A stretch of DNA of 64,000 bases from positions 522,501 to 586,500 of the forward strand of contig JACEEZ010013530.1 of NCBI GenBank assembly GCA_016584305.1. The letters are read 5' to 3'. The notes below the pieces were generated by a model. The model was not told the origin of the DNA. It saw only the letters and a program-made list of their open reading frames with translations, and ran no database searches. Each line of letters begins with the position of its first letter. Position 1 is the stretch's first letter. Below are positions 1 to 12,370 of the stretch, one piece after another. Made by a program: the position numbers and the translations under genes. This DNA is from Chionoecetes opilio. Taxonomy: Eukaryota; Arthropoda; Malacostraca; Decapoda; Majidae.

Positions 1-199
1 ACCAAGATCTTTCCTTTGCTGTATGAAATTGTCTGTTGTTAGCCATAAAATTACGAAAACTAACTGAATATACCAAATTACTTAGTGGGCAAGGATACAA
101 AATAGGTCATATCTATAAAATGTTGCTTATATTCACTAAAAATCGTCTGCTGGTAGCCAAATCATAATGAAAATGACGTTCTGGGCCTCAAGGGGTTAA
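1..199 (-). mobile_element. TTAA-flanked piggyBac-like MITE, copy 1 (cut by the window edge)
   Basis: This is the reverse-oriented copy of a roughly 205-bp element that recurs at 49146-49350 and 58029-58232. Its right end reads CTCAAGGGG followed by TTAA (196-199). The left terminal bases lie outside the window. TTAA targets and termini beginning CCC are typical of the piggyBac superfamily. There is no coding capacity, so it is non-autonomous. Confidence 0.75.
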
Positions 200-544
200 G
201 GCGTAAAGTGAGCATAACAAAGAAGAGAGCAGGACGAAGGGGAGGTCTTGGCTGGCGGCTGAGGCGATCGAACACCAGGAAATAAAAAGAGAAAATTACT
301 TCGCGTTCGACAAAAGTCTGTCCAATATTCTTGAGGGGCAATGAATGTAATTACAGTGAAGCTCATCGATCAAGGAGGAGATCGGCGATGGATAGGATAG
401 ACGAGACTAGAGGATGTAGAAATAACGGAAATCTGGGCTAAAAACCTTCCATTCCAAATACACTCATAATATAAGCATAAAATTTAATATTGTATAAATC
501 ACTAAAATAAATCATGATGTAATGTTATGTAGTAGAAGACTTAG
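200..544. other. Intergenic, nothing recognised
   Basis: I see no ORF with family resemblance, no tRNA-like boxes and no clear repeat in this AT-rich stretch. Confidence 0.5.
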
Positions 545-1418
<874 letters not shown>

Positions 1419-1852
1419 TGCTTGATCAACTTCGCTGGATATTTAGGTATACTACATTTTGTGCTTTCAAGTTTCAATGCACTTTGATATTTGCAATTAA
1501 CTCTCAGAATAATTATAAAAGTGTATTGAAAGTAAGACTATACAGATATCTTCCCTAACTATGTTTCTGCTACCCGTCTTACTGTGTCCTGTCCGTGTCT
1601 CCCTCCCGTTCAAGACAGGTATAGGTGATATAAGGGCCTAGATTGCTTCATCAGTCTGGTGCCTAATGATTCATGGTAATGTGAAGAAGCCACGCGTCGT
1701 CATCATCATAAGGACTTCACTTCAGGAACAGATTTGATTTGCGCTCTACTTCAGTACGTCATGTTAATCCGAAATGTGTTATTTTGTTCATGTCTTTAGG
1801 GTTGAGAGATCCATTTTCACCGTCCCGTGCTAGTTCTTAATTAATGATGGTT
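1419..1852. other. Intergenic, nothing recognised
   Basis: No gene, RNA or repeat was recognised here. Confidence 0.5.
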
Positions 1853-2270
<418 letters not shown>

Positions 2271-2465
2271 CACAAATTCTTACAATGGGGCGGTCCCAAC
2301 AACTACTATTTTAGCACATAGCCGTGGAGTAAATCATAAACGAGTACGTATATAATTTATATCACCCTAAGCCTAGTTCTTCCGTCCTCGCCTCACTCTA
2401 TATACATTATGCATCGCTTCACATGGCCACCCTTCACTTTGATCAATACGTAAAATTAACTCTGA

Positions 2466-3287
2466 CCATAGACCACTATATCTCTGGACTGTTCACGCGA
2501 CAATGTTTTGAAATTGCAAGCTGCATAGCGCCCAACAAAGAGATATAGTGGTCTATGGACTATCATATAGACTGGTTTATCAGTATATATGATATACTGT
2601 AATCTTCGTAAATGTTTGTTTTATAATATCAAATAAAAAGCAGTAAAACACGCTAAAGAAATGCCATTACGAGACTCTGATTCACTTCAACTTCTCGCCA
2701 CTTAAGACTTTGCCAGTCAACTTTTATCATGAAGGTAACAATAGAAGCGCAATTTTATTAGCTTTCCATTGATGCATTTTGTTTTCTGATAAATGAATTA
2801 GAACCATGCATAAATTAGCATTAAATAAATAAATAGAATCATCAATCGGGTAATTTTCCCGATTGAAGAGGCTATTTATTTAGTTAACGCTAATTTATAC
2901 ATGGTGCTAATTCATTTATCAGAAAAAGAAATACATAAGTAAATAAATAACATCATCAATCGGGAAAATTACCCGATTGATGATTTTATTTATTTATTTA
3001 ACGCTAATTTATGCATGGTTCTAATTCATTTATCCGAAAACGAAATATATCAATGGAAAGCTAATAAAATTGTGCTTCTATTGATACTCTTCATTATAAA
3101 AGTTGACTCGCAAAGTTTTAAATGGCGAAGAGTTGAAGTGAATATTAAGTTCATGCATATTTCTTCAGTCTCGTAATGGCATTTCTTTAGCGTGTTTTAC
3201 TGTTTTTTATATGATAATATTATAGAACAAACATTTACGAAGACTACAGTATATCATATATACTGATAAACCAGTCTATATGATCCG

Positions 3288-3319
<32 letters not shown>

Positions 3320-3424
3320 TCCGAGTGGCCCTCCGACTTAATTAAAGAATTAATTAAGTCGGAGGCCCTTGTGCGACAGGCTGATATTCCGTGCACAGTC
3401 CAGGTTTACAGTGGTCTATGCTCT
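2466..3424. mobile_element. Foldback element copy 1 inside a TIR element
   Basis: The outer ends are inverted copies containing CATAGACCACT and GGACTGT (about 2466-2495 and 3395-3424). Inside, from about 2555 to 3290, the sequence is a long imperfect palindrome. The left arm carries GTTTATCAGTATATATGATA and the right arm its reverse complement. The centre holds several copies of the small palindrome CGGGTAATTTTCCCG. There is no coding capacity. The same foldback recurs at 10229-10998, and half of it at 14083-14400. An AT dinucleotide run (3287-3318) sits at its right edge. Confidence 0.8.
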
Positions 3425-4752
3425 GACATATCCATCGCAGTATACTCGTTCTTGAGCATGAAAATCGAAAAGATAGTACATTAAAAAAAGACATCTCTTA
3501 TCTCTTCAAAAAAGCCTATCACATCACTGGTGCCACTAATCCATAATTGCTGAAACTTTTTGGCTCTTTATGTAACACTAATTCAGTATCTCGAGGGTTT
3601 CTTAGTGTTCATAGCGTTCACAGTTGAAAACAAACTTGTAAGTGGTTCATCTCCCCTACATAACGCCATGGTACATAATCAGATCAGCTATGAGTCAAAC
3701 TATTGTTACAGAATGGGTTATCTCTACTATTACGTGGGAAATATGGAGGAAAATAATCAGAAAAGGATATGGCTTTTGAACTATTGTTGTAGTATATAGA
3801 TGTTTTTAACTCGCTCCCGTATCGCCATGGAAATTAACTAGGTGTCTGTTGTAGAATAATTCACTATATAAATCTTATGTTTCATGAGTATATTGTGTTT
3901 TTGTACGGTAGAGAATTTCCACTTGAAGCTCCGTGTCGTTAACAGCGGGTAAACAAATACTTATGAGAGAATAATGCAAATGCAGAGTAATAATGAAGGT
4001 CGAAATATACATACATACATACAAGCTCAAACTGTTAATGGAAGGATGAAAGTATAGTGTAGAGTACGTAGGAAAGGAGTCACAATGATAAGAACATAAT
4101 TATGATAGAATATAAGGCATTAGACGGGATAATCAAAAGTGTTCTGTTATGGAGGTAGTACTAAGGCGAAGGAAATACACAGTCATAGTAGCAAGGCAAA
4201 GTTTGTACCTACAAGCTAAATGTCCCGAGGAATGGAAGTTACATATGTAAAGCACAATACAGTACGGATGGTAATATGAGAGAAAAGCATCAAGAACAAA
4301 TGGAGAGACGTTCACAGACTTGACGGAGAAGTAAAAGTAACCAAAAGTTCCAAGTACTGAATGAAAGCAGTTCAAGTTTAGTGTCACATGAAGGCTAAGA
4401 TAGTTCAATTTCTGGATTTTGGGTGATGAAAGTACAATTCAATGCAACAAAGGAAGTAAGAACAAATTAGAGTACTTTAAGGAAATACAAATTCAGTTAC
4501 AGAAAGCTGGAAGTGCTAGTTGCTGTGATCAGGAACTAGAGGTAATAATTACAAGTAACTAAAATAAAACACACACCAGATACTAGGTACCGAAAGCACT
4601 CTAGATAACAAGGAAAGGAAAGCATGTGCGATTTTCACATGTGGAACACGTTTCAGCTATTTTTTCAGTCTTTTGGACGGTAAATATGTCGCAAATGCAT
4701 AAGAAGTATAAGCTAGCGTGAAGAGAGCGTGTATGAGTCAGGCTTCACTCAC
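3425..4752. other. Intergenic or intronic, nothing recognised
   Basis: The open frames (for example 3560-3799 on + and 4133-4408 on -) show no family resemblance or codon pattern. If the 4753-4819 exon is real, this stretch would be its first intron. Confidence 0.4.
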
Positions 4753-4819
4753 CCCAGAGCAATGGTAAGGCCAGCAGGAGGCAATAGGCACTCCGAGACA
4801 GACACGCGTGGGGCGCCAT
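4753..4819 (-). CDS. Candidate first coding exon with signal peptide (gene runs out of window)
   Basis: On the - strand an ATG in good context (AAGGGATGG) opens 22 codons. They begin MAPHACLSRS and continue into a hydrophobic core (YCLLLALPLLW). A consensus donor GTGAGT follows immediately at 4752-4747. A short basic-to-hydrophobic N-terminus ending at a phase-1 donor is the usual look of a signal-peptide exon of a secreted or membrane protein. No downstream exon is recognisable in 1-4752, so the gene would continue beyond the window. Unspliced this is only a short ORF. Function is unknown, and chance is a real alternative. Confidence 0.45.
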
Positions 4820-5910
4820 CCCTTCGTAGGCACTGAGGGAGGGGCGAAACAGATATCCTCTCTAATCTAACGCCCGGGCCAGACTGAGGGGAATCAGAAT
4901 TGGCTTGCCGCTGCGGGCTGCGCTCCTTCCATCCTCCTCTCTACGTCCTCCTGCTCTTCATCTTGTGCGAGTGACTCCGAGTACTGCACGTCATGCATGC
5001 AACTCAAATGGAAGTCTGAGGTCCGACAGATAGCCTTTCTTGGATTCCACTGTCACCATTAGCTGTCACCATTAGCTAAAACGGCCTCCAGTGTTCTGTC
5101 CGCGCCCCGCATCAAGACTGTAGTATGCACTTTGCCCTCATCACCTACTAGAAGTAAAACTGTCGTCGATCACCAATGCAATGCCAACATAACAAAAATA
5201 TGCCAAGAATATGATCAAAAAATATTAGAGTACACGTAGAGATGGTGGGCCGTGGCAGGGAGGGGGAGTCAGTGCAGCGATGGCCTCCAGGGCTCGTGTC
5301 TGTACGAGGAGCAGGTCTGTCATAAGGCTGGTGTGTGTGTGAAATAGCTGGGAGTCAGGAGAGGACATCCATGGGTGGAGAGTGGGCCATGGTGGATCAC
5401 CTCTTCGTAAACATCGATATACAGCATGTGAAGGTCAGAACAAGAACTCATAGCAATGTTGCAGCCACCAGTGACCAGGCCAAAACGGAGGCCGAGGTGC
5501 ATAAGAGTTGAGAAAAATTATAATGATGATATTTAAAGTATTGAGGAGAAATATGAGTTGAAAATGATGAGGGCATTTGACAGTGACATTTGACTGTTAC
5601 ATGAGCATATATTTGCATTAAAACCCGAGATAACTCACAATGTCTATTAAGCTCTATAGTCTGTACCAGTTTTTCTTAACTTTTTTACCACCACGCCGCC
5701 TTTTTTAATTAGTCCCCTTCACTTCTTCAGCCAAGATATTTCAAAATAATCCTGAAACAGAAAGAAAAACTGAAAAATGCGTGTTTTTAGCACTTTTATT
5801 GTGCACATAATTATTTATTAACACCTTGCATATACCCAACAGATTAAATAGATCACGTTTCAGAAGCAACGCTACGTATGTGTGCTATGTGTCTTTGAAT
5901 TGCTGCAGTA
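4820..5910. other. Possible upstream region of the 4753-4819 exon; otherwise nothing
   Basis: Base composition is more GC-rich near 4780-5330 than in the flanks, which fits a 5' UTR or promoter for the - strand candidate exon. I cannot point to a defined promoter motif. Confidence 0.3.
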
Positions 5911-5914
5911 TCAA

Positions 5915-6295
5915 CAATAATAATATCAATAGTAATAGTTTATGATAATATTGATAATAGTAATAATGATAATGATAAAAATGATAATAAATAATAATAC
6001 ATAATAATGCTAAAAAAAAAAATACTTATAATGATAATAATAATAATGATAATGATAAAAATGATAATAAATAATAATAACATAATAATGCTAAAAAAAA
6101 ATATACTCATAATGATAATAGTAATAATGGTCATTTTGATACAAATTATAATAGTAGGGGCCTAATGATAATGATAATAATAATTATAATACTAACAATA
6201 ATAACAACAATTAAAATGATGAAAACGATAATGAGAATGATGATGATAATAATAATGATAAAAATAACAATAATTATAATAAAATAACATCCTTA
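5915..6295. repeat. (AAT/GAT)n-rich degenerate microsatellite
   Basis: AATAATAATGATAATGATAA-type trinucleotides run through this stretch, with two similar blocks of about 75 bp (5942-6020 and 6025-6105) that look like an internal duplication. Confidence 0.85.
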
Positions 6296-6700
6296 AGAGG
6301 CTTCTGGGGCTGCCCAGGTGGTGCAGCTCGTCCCTGGCTTTCGCTAGGAACGGGGTGAACAATCTGGATGTGATCCGTCGACACTCCGTGTTCAGTTTAA
6401 GGAGTAGGGTGGAACTCTCTACGAACTCCATCATCACCTCTGTCAGGCAGAGCTCGGCCTATGTATGTGGACCTATACAACAGCGGTGGCTGGGTCTGCT
6501 GTTTGTGCAGAATGTGGGGTAGCACAGGTGTCCATGTATGCTTTTCTATGTACTTTGATACTATGTCCCCTAATGTGCCTGTACTTTGTTCTTGTTTTTT
6601 GTTTTTGCTCTAGTACTTAAGTTTACGCCTTGCCTTGTTCTTGTTGCTTTGTTTTTTGTCTGTATGTCTCCGGGCGAGAATAAAATTATTATTATTTTTA
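6296..6700 (+). repeat. Probable retroelement 3' end with AATAAA-ATT tail
   Basis: A moderately GC-rich block ends in CGGGCGAGAATAAAATTATT and an (ATT)n tract. That is the layout of a LINE 3' UTR or processed copy. No reverse-transcriptase coding is visible. The class is uncertain. Confidence 0.4.
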
Positions 6701-7394
6701 TTATTAATAATACGTAGTAATAACAATAACAAAAATCACAAGTCTACAAAGTAAGTGAAACGTGGCAAGGCGTCACCGCAGAGTTTTTCACCCATACCTG
6801 CTTCTCTGTGGCGACTTTCTTCGCTCACCCTCGCGAGCGAGCTTCATGTTAACGCGAAGGCTGAGCTTGAAGTTAGATACATGACAGTTCTTCCTTTTCT
6901 CTCTTGGCTCACGCCCCCCTTGGTAATTACCCACGCCCCCCTAAAGGGGCGCGTCCTCCAGGCTAAAAACCGCTGCTCTATACGGTGACCCGGCATGTAA
7001 GGCACTACCGTAGTATTGATAAGTACTGTTTTCTTGATATCATCAGATTCTGTTACTAAATCAAACCCCACTTCTAACGTAACTCAACCTAACCGTTTCT
7101 GGCTGAAATAACTAGTTTTGAAACTGAGTAGGTAGATGTAATTAATACATCTACATGAAACCTATACAGAATCTGAGACCATTGGAAAGTTGTTAAATGT
7201 AGGTATTCCTCAAAATTAATCATCCTTTATATTTATTTAGTTTCCCCTTACCTACCATACATTTTGCTCCCTATACCCTCCCTAAGTTCATTCACCTAAA
7301 ATCCACCACTACACAGTATACGCACCAGCATCCCTTTTTCCCGCTCCCTCGCGGCGCCTTTCAAGTCAAGATACACTAGCGTTTAATTTCCTTC
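6701..7394. other. Intergenic, nothing recognised
   Basis: No convincing gene or repeat. The 6755-6988 open frame has no recognisable domain. Confidence 0.4.
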
Positions 7395-7411
7395 ATATCT
7401 CTCCCCTCTCG

Positions 7412-7457
<46 letters not shown>

Positions 7458-7477
7458 TCTCTCTCTCTCTCTCTCTA

Positions 7478-7566
<89 letters not shown>
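7395..7566. repeat. (CT)n microsatellite
   Basis: Interrupted CT dinucleotide array. Open frames through it are artefacts. Confidence 0.95.
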
Positions 7567-7567
<1 letters not shown>

Positions 7568-7667
7568 GCATTTCTTCGTCTCTATTTTCGTTCATCACGT
7601 TCCTCACATTCTGACCTTATTTTTCTTATTATTCTCCGCAAAGGTTAAAGTTATTTAATATGTTGTT

Positions 7668-7924
7668 CAGTGGCGAAGCTACGGGGGTGGGGGGGAGCAT
7701 GGGGGGAGCACGTGCCCCCCATGATAATGGTACTCCTGTGCCTCCACTGGCCATGACTGCCGTATTCTGTATAATATGCTTTAATACCCACCACTGATCT
7801 GATCTTAGAATATATATATACCCTTCTATGTGGCATCAGAGTGGCCTCTGAGCTCCGCTTGCCTGTAAGGTGCCCTATATATTATAGTGCCCCCCCCATT
7901 GATAGATACCTAGCTACTCCACTG
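7668..7924. mobile_element. hAT-like MITE, CAGTGGCGTAGCTACG family, copy A
   Basis: It starts CAGTGGCGAAGCTACGG and ends TAGCTACTCCACTG, an inverted terminal repeat. The interior shares CCCTTCTATGTGGCATCA and CTGAGCTCCGCTTGCC with copy B at 8426-8696. CAGTG termini are typical of hAT-type elements. No matching 8-bp target duplication is visible, so the class is provisional. Confidence 0.7.
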
Positions 7925-8425
7925 CTAACAAAGCAATCCAGTCCTTAAACAACCCACAAACTACGTAGCAAAAAAAAAAAAAAAGAAGAAGCTGTTATTC
8001 TACCCACAATTCTCTGCGACTGTGTTAATGAGTTCGAAGCACTAACGAACCCTATCAATATAAGCTTTAAAAAAATGCCCCAAAACTATATATATATACC
8101 AACATAATAGGCTACTAGCTCTCATTTATCCTACTATTTAAGACAGATAACGTTACAGGTCAATAATTATTTGTCAAAGGTCAACAGGTAAGGGCGTGGG
8201 AAGGAAATAAGGGAAAGGTTTAGTGTTTCAAAGTAGTGTTGATTTCCTTGAGTAATCCGGGACGAGCGACAGCCGAGAGAGCAATTTCCTGGCAGCGCTG
8301 TGAGTGGGAGAGGGAAGGAGGAAGTGAGAGCTTACGTGTGATTTGAGGTTTAGTCCTCCCTGCAAAGTATAATGGCTGTTGCCTCGTTATCTTTCTACCT
8401 TATATAACGTCAGATCGGCTGTAAC
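7925..8425. other. Intergenic, nothing recognised
   Basis: Apart from a short poly-A tract near 7971-7984, no structure was recognised. Confidence 0.4.
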
Positions 8426-8696
8426 CAGTGGCGTAGCTACGGGGGGGCACGTGCCCCCCGAATCCGGAGCCCCCCGAGGCGCCTCACATTCACCTTTTTT
8501 AGGCATTAAATCAATCAACCCCCGAGGCGACCCTCCAACTAGCCATGGCTGCCGTAATCTCCTTGGACCTGTGAATGACGATATGCCCTAATACCCTTCT
8601 ATGTGGCATCAAAATGCCCCTGAGCTCCGCTTGCCATAGTGCCCCCCAGGGGCCACGTAGCTACTGACCCCCATGGCGTAGCTAGCTACGCCACTG
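8426..8696. mobile_element. hAT-like MITE, CAGTGGCGTAGCTACG family, copy B
   Basis: It starts CAGTGGCGTAGCTACGG and ends CGTAGCTAGCTACGCCACTG, giving near-perfect terminal inverted repeats. It is related to copy A (7668-7924) over the interior. It is non-coding. Confidence 0.75.
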
Positions 8697-8729
8697 ATGT
8701 TCTTGAATCCGAGCAGTGTTGTCCAGCGT

Positions 8730-8925
8730 TATCTAAAATCTAGCATTAATGTAGTCTGACCAACAACTGAACTGAATTTTGAATGGACTGGAAATAACTC
8801 TATGGTCAAGAAATTTATTTGATAGACTGGAAATGGTACAGAACAAGGCAGGTAGGATAGCATTAGGGATGAATAGGCAGGGAATGGGAGAGCGCTGATC
8901 CAACGGCAAGACTGCAGGAATGCCA
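8730..8925 (+). pseudogene. Short LINE reverse-transcriptase C-terminal remnant
   Basis: One + frame reads LEMVQNKAGRIALGMNR, resembling the LE-VQ-RA-R--LG motif of the C-terminal (thumb) region of non-LTR retrotransposon ORF2. It is too short and interrupted to classify. Confidence 0.4.
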
Positions 8926-8967
8926 CTCCTTGGGATTTTCCCAAGAACTTGGGATTAGGGCCATGGC

Positions 8968-9305
8968 TTTGGGATATTTTTTGTCTATCTTGGGATTTTG
9001 GGGGGGATTCTTCAAGTATTTCTCCAGTAATTTATCTCAAGGTAAGCATGTGTACCGTATTTAGGATTTAGTTTCGATGGGTTTTTTAAAGATCTTGGGA
9101 TATTTTTGTCTATCTTGGGAATTTTTGTGGATCAGACTTGGGATTTCTGAAAATTTAGAGTGGCAGCCCTGACCAAGGAACTTCCCGTAGCCTCATAATA
9201 CGGCCATTTAAAACCTCAAGCATCACCCACTTGAAATACTTGAAAGCGAGGAGGGAAAGGAGATGGGGAGTGATTAGGGAAGGGAGAGAGGGAAAGGAGA
9301 TGTAT
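8968..9305. repeat. Dispersed direct repeat, copy A
   Basis: From GGATATTTTTTGTCTATCTT to GGAAAGGAGATGTA this segment matches 11130-11457 in the same orientation with scattered substitutions and small indels. No coding or terminal repeats are visible. Confidence 0.8.
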
Positions 9306-9317
9306 GTACCTACTATG

Positions 9318-9420
9318 TCATAGACCACTGTATACCTGGACTGTTCACGCGACAATGTTTTGAAATTACAAGCTGCATAGCGGCCTGCGCCCGCCCGACA
9401 ATGAGATATCTAATATAATA
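9318..9420. repeat. Isolated left end of the foldback-carrying TIR element
   Basis: CATAGACCACTGTATACCTG and the following CTGTTCACGCGACAATG match the left end of the element at 2466. It marks the left border of the insertion that carries foldback copy 2. Confidence 0.55.
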
Positions 9421-9432
9421 TAGGAGTAGCCG

Positions 9433-9433
9433 T

Positions 9434-9472
<39 letters not shown>

Positions 9473-9514
9473 TGTGTGTGTGTGTGTGTCTGTCTGTCTG
9501 TCTGTCTGTCTGTT
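9433..9514. repeat. (GT)n-(CTGT)n microsatellite
   Basis: A GT run passes into CTGT tetranucleotides. Confidence 0.9.
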
Positions 9515-9752
9515 TTGGGTAGCCGAAACTGTAAATTCAATTTTGATGAGAGTAGGCTTAAAAATTCGCAAATCAATCGTAGGTGGTAAGCGGCTTGGTC
9601 CCATGTCGATTGAATTATTTTGAAGGGGGGTTTTGGGCTAAAAACACTTAGGAGTATTAGATTACAGGAAAAACTCTGCGGTAATGTCTTGCCGCATTCC
9701 ACAAACTTAGTAGACTCATGGACTTACGTTTGTGTGCGTGTGTGATTGTGTG

Positions 9753-10098
9753 TTGGAATCACACGGAACACAAAGGGTTGGAATCACACGGAACACAAAG
9801 GGTTGGAATCACACGGAACACAAAGGGTTGGAATCACACGGAACACAAAGGGTTGGAATCACACGGAACGCAAAGGGTTGGAATCACACGGAACAGAAAG
9901 GGTTGGAATCACATGGAACACAAAGGGTATGAATCACACGGAATACAAAGGGTTGGAATCACACGGAAGACAAAGGGTTGGAATCACAAGGAACACAAAG
10001 GGTTGGAATCACACGGAAGACAAAGGGTTGGAATCACACGGAAGACAAAGGGTTGGAATCACACGGAAGACAAAGGGTTGGAATCACACGGAACGTGG
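9753..10098 (+). repeat. 25-bp minisatellite, about 14 copies
   Basis: A unit with the core GGAATCACACGGAACACAAA repeats with period 25 (for example starts at 9756, 9781, 9806) and low divergence. Because 25 is not a multiple of 3 and the unit has no stop in any + frame, all three frames stay open. They encode the same 25-residue cycle in different registers. This explains the three overlapping + ORFs, which are not evidence of a gene. Confidence 0.95.
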
Positions 10099-10228
10099 TC
10101 TACCCCGAGGCACTTTGACCAGTGACCAACGACAGCAACAACACGATTGGAGTTTGCAGTCACATGTTGTCTAATATACGTATATACTACTACAAACATC
10201 AATACATGGGTCCGAAGGGCCCACAAGC

Positions 10229-10998
10229 ACTTGTAGTGGTCTATGGACTATCATATAGACAGGTTTATCAGTATATATGATATACTGTAATCTTCGTAAA
10301 TGTTTGTTCTATAATATTATCAAATAAAAAACAGTAAAACACGCTAAAGAAATGCCATTACGAGACTATGAAGAAATATGCATGAACTTAATATTCACTT
10401 AACTCTTCGCCATTTAAAACTTTGCCAGTCAACTTGTATCATGAAGGGTATTAATAGAAGCGCAATTGTATTAGCTTTCCATTGATATATTTCGTTATCT
10501 GATAAATGAATTAGAACCATGCATAAATTAGCGTTAAATAAATAAATAAAATCATCAATCGGGTAATTTTCCCGATTGATGATGTTATTTATTTACTTAT
10601 ATATTTCGTTTTCTGATAAATGAATTAGCACCATGTATAAATTAGCGTTAACTAAATAAATAACCTCATCAATCGGGAAAATTACCCGATTGATGAGGTT
10701 ATTTATTTAGTTAACGCTAATTTATGCATGGGGTGATTCATTTATCAGAAAACGAAATACATCATTGGAAAGCTAATAAAATTGCACTACTATTGATACC
10801 CTTCATGATAAAAGTTGACTCGCAAAGTTTTAAATGGCGAAGAATTTAAGTGAATATTAAGTTCATGCATATTTCTTCAGAGTCTCGTAATGGCATTTCT
10901 TTAGCGTGTTTTACTGTTTTTTATTTGATAATATTATAGAACAAACATTTACGAAGATTACAGTATATCATATATACTGATAAACCAGTCTATATGAT
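10229..10998. mobile_element. Foldback element copy 2
   Basis: A long imperfect palindrome matches 2555-3290. The outer arms carry GTTTATCAGTATATATGATA and its complement. The centre has repeated CGGGTAATTTTCCCG palindromes spaced by ATTTATTTA-rich linkers. It is non-coding and followed by an (AT)n run. Confidence 0.8.
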
Positions 10999-11000
10999 GC

Positions 11001-11068
<68 letters not shown>
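11001..11068. repeat. (AT)n microsatellite
   Basis: Uninterrupted AT dinucleotide run abutting the right edge of foldback copy 2, as an AT run also does at copy 1. Confidence 0.95.
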
Positions 11069-11071
<3 letters not shown>

Positions 11072-11129
11072 TCCGAGCGGCCCTCAGACTTCAGGGCAAG
11101 TTCAGGTCCATGTGCAACAGGCCGATATT

Positions 11130-11457
11130 CCGTGCGGATATTTTTTGTCTATCTTGGGATTTTTGGGGGTATTATTCAAGTATTTCTCCAGTAAATTATC
11201 TCAAGGTAAGCATGTACCGTATTTAGGATTCAGTTTCAATGTTTTTTTTAAGGATCTTGGGATATTTTTGTCTATCTTGGGATTTTTTTGGGATCAGTCT
11301 TGGGATTTCTGAAAATTTAGTGTGGCAGACCAAGGAACTTCCAGTCTCATAATACGGCCATTTAAAACCTCAAGCATCACCAACTTTAAATACTTGAAAG
11401 CGAGGAGGGAAAGGAGATGGGGAGTGATTAGGGAAGGGACAGAGGGAAAGGAGATGT
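11130..11457. repeat. Dispersed direct repeat, copy B
   Basis: Second copy of the 8968-9305 segment. About 1.8 kb of foldback, minisatellite and microsatellite sequence lies between the copies. Confidence 0.8.
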
Positions 11458-11908
11458 AGTAATGTTTATGTTTAGATTTCATAGGCTCGTGTCCCCTTCT
11501 CCCCCTCTGTGTCGGTGTGCTGCCTCCCGCCTCCCGTCATTTAAACACACTGCCCTCGCCTACTTGTGCTTCTCAGTGGATTTCTTGGAGTAATTAGAAA
11601 GTAAGCCCATATTTTCAGTATGGTGAGGAGTGTGTGTGTGTAAGGACGAGGTGATACACTGCTGTAGGAGAGTAGGGTGTGTTGTAATGGGTAAGTTGCT
11701 CTGAAAGATGTAGACATGACTTTGGCTTCTGTCACGTTCCTGTTTTGTTAATAGGGCGCCAGCAGGTTGTCCCGTGTTCCGTAGCCAGGATATAGTTGAC
11801 GGAAGGGGAGGGGGATGCAGAGTGTGCAGGGAGGGAAGTGAATAAGGTGGGATTATTTAGTATTGTAGCTATGGGTGTGTGTGTGTGTGTGTGTGTTTGT
11901 TTGGTTTA
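11458..11908. other. Intergenic, nothing recognised except a short (GT)n
   Basis: No gene recognised. A short (GT)n run lies at about 11875-11897. Confidence 0.4.
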
Positions 11909-11990
11909 TGGAACTGTCGCCGATAAGAGTTCTCGCCGAAACACAAACCAAGAACTTTCGCCGACGTGGAAATGTTTGGCGACAGTTCCA
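11909..11990. repeat. 82-bp palindromic element GGAACTGTCGCC
   Basis: TGGAACTGTCGCC at the left is mirrored by GGCGACAGTTCCA at the right, with TTCTCGCCGA/CTTTCGCCGA motifs inside. A relative lies at 12279-12370. Confidence 0.6.
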
Positions 11991-12278
11991 CTGGTAATAG
12001 ATGAAAAGGAAGAATAAAAGCTATTTCATTATTGGACCCAACTTTTTTCGCTTGTCCCAGAACATTACAACTGCAGTTTGACATTGGTAACGTAACCTGA
12101 CCTAACTGGGGGGCGCAGCCCCAGACTCCCCCGTTCATTCACTAACCTAACCTGGACATTGGTTAACTGGCCAACATAACATAACTGTTATTGCTGGCAT
12201 TTAATACCTGGTTGCAGAAGCAAGGGTAAAAGGTGATTAAATGTATATATTAAGTGCTGTAATATCAATATCAAGAAC

Positions 12279-12370
12279 TGGAACTATCGCCATAAATAGG
12301 AACACTCGCCGACGTGAAAAATTGGAACACTCACCGACATCGGCGATAATTCCTATCGGCGACTGTTCCA
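12279..12370. repeat. 92-bp palindromic element, relative of 11909-11990
   Basis: The ends TGGAACTATCGCC and GGCGACTGTTCCA are inverted repeats. GGAACACTCGCCGACGTG recurs inside. It is probably a tiny MITE or a solo end of a larger family. Confidence 0.6.

Noticed and set aside
3560..3799. 79-codon + strand ORF
   Set aside because: No family resemblance and flanked by transposon-derived sequence.
9718..10174. Three overlapping ORFs of up to 142 codons; also considered as a CRISPR-like array
   Set aside because: The 25-bp units are directly adjacent with no spacers, and openness in all frames follows from the unit; there is no independent gene evidence.
12090..12155. AACCTAACCT-like strings resembling the arthropod telomere repeat TTAGG
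   Set aside because: Only isolated units, not a tandem array; the strings at about 7080 and 12580 are likewise isolated.
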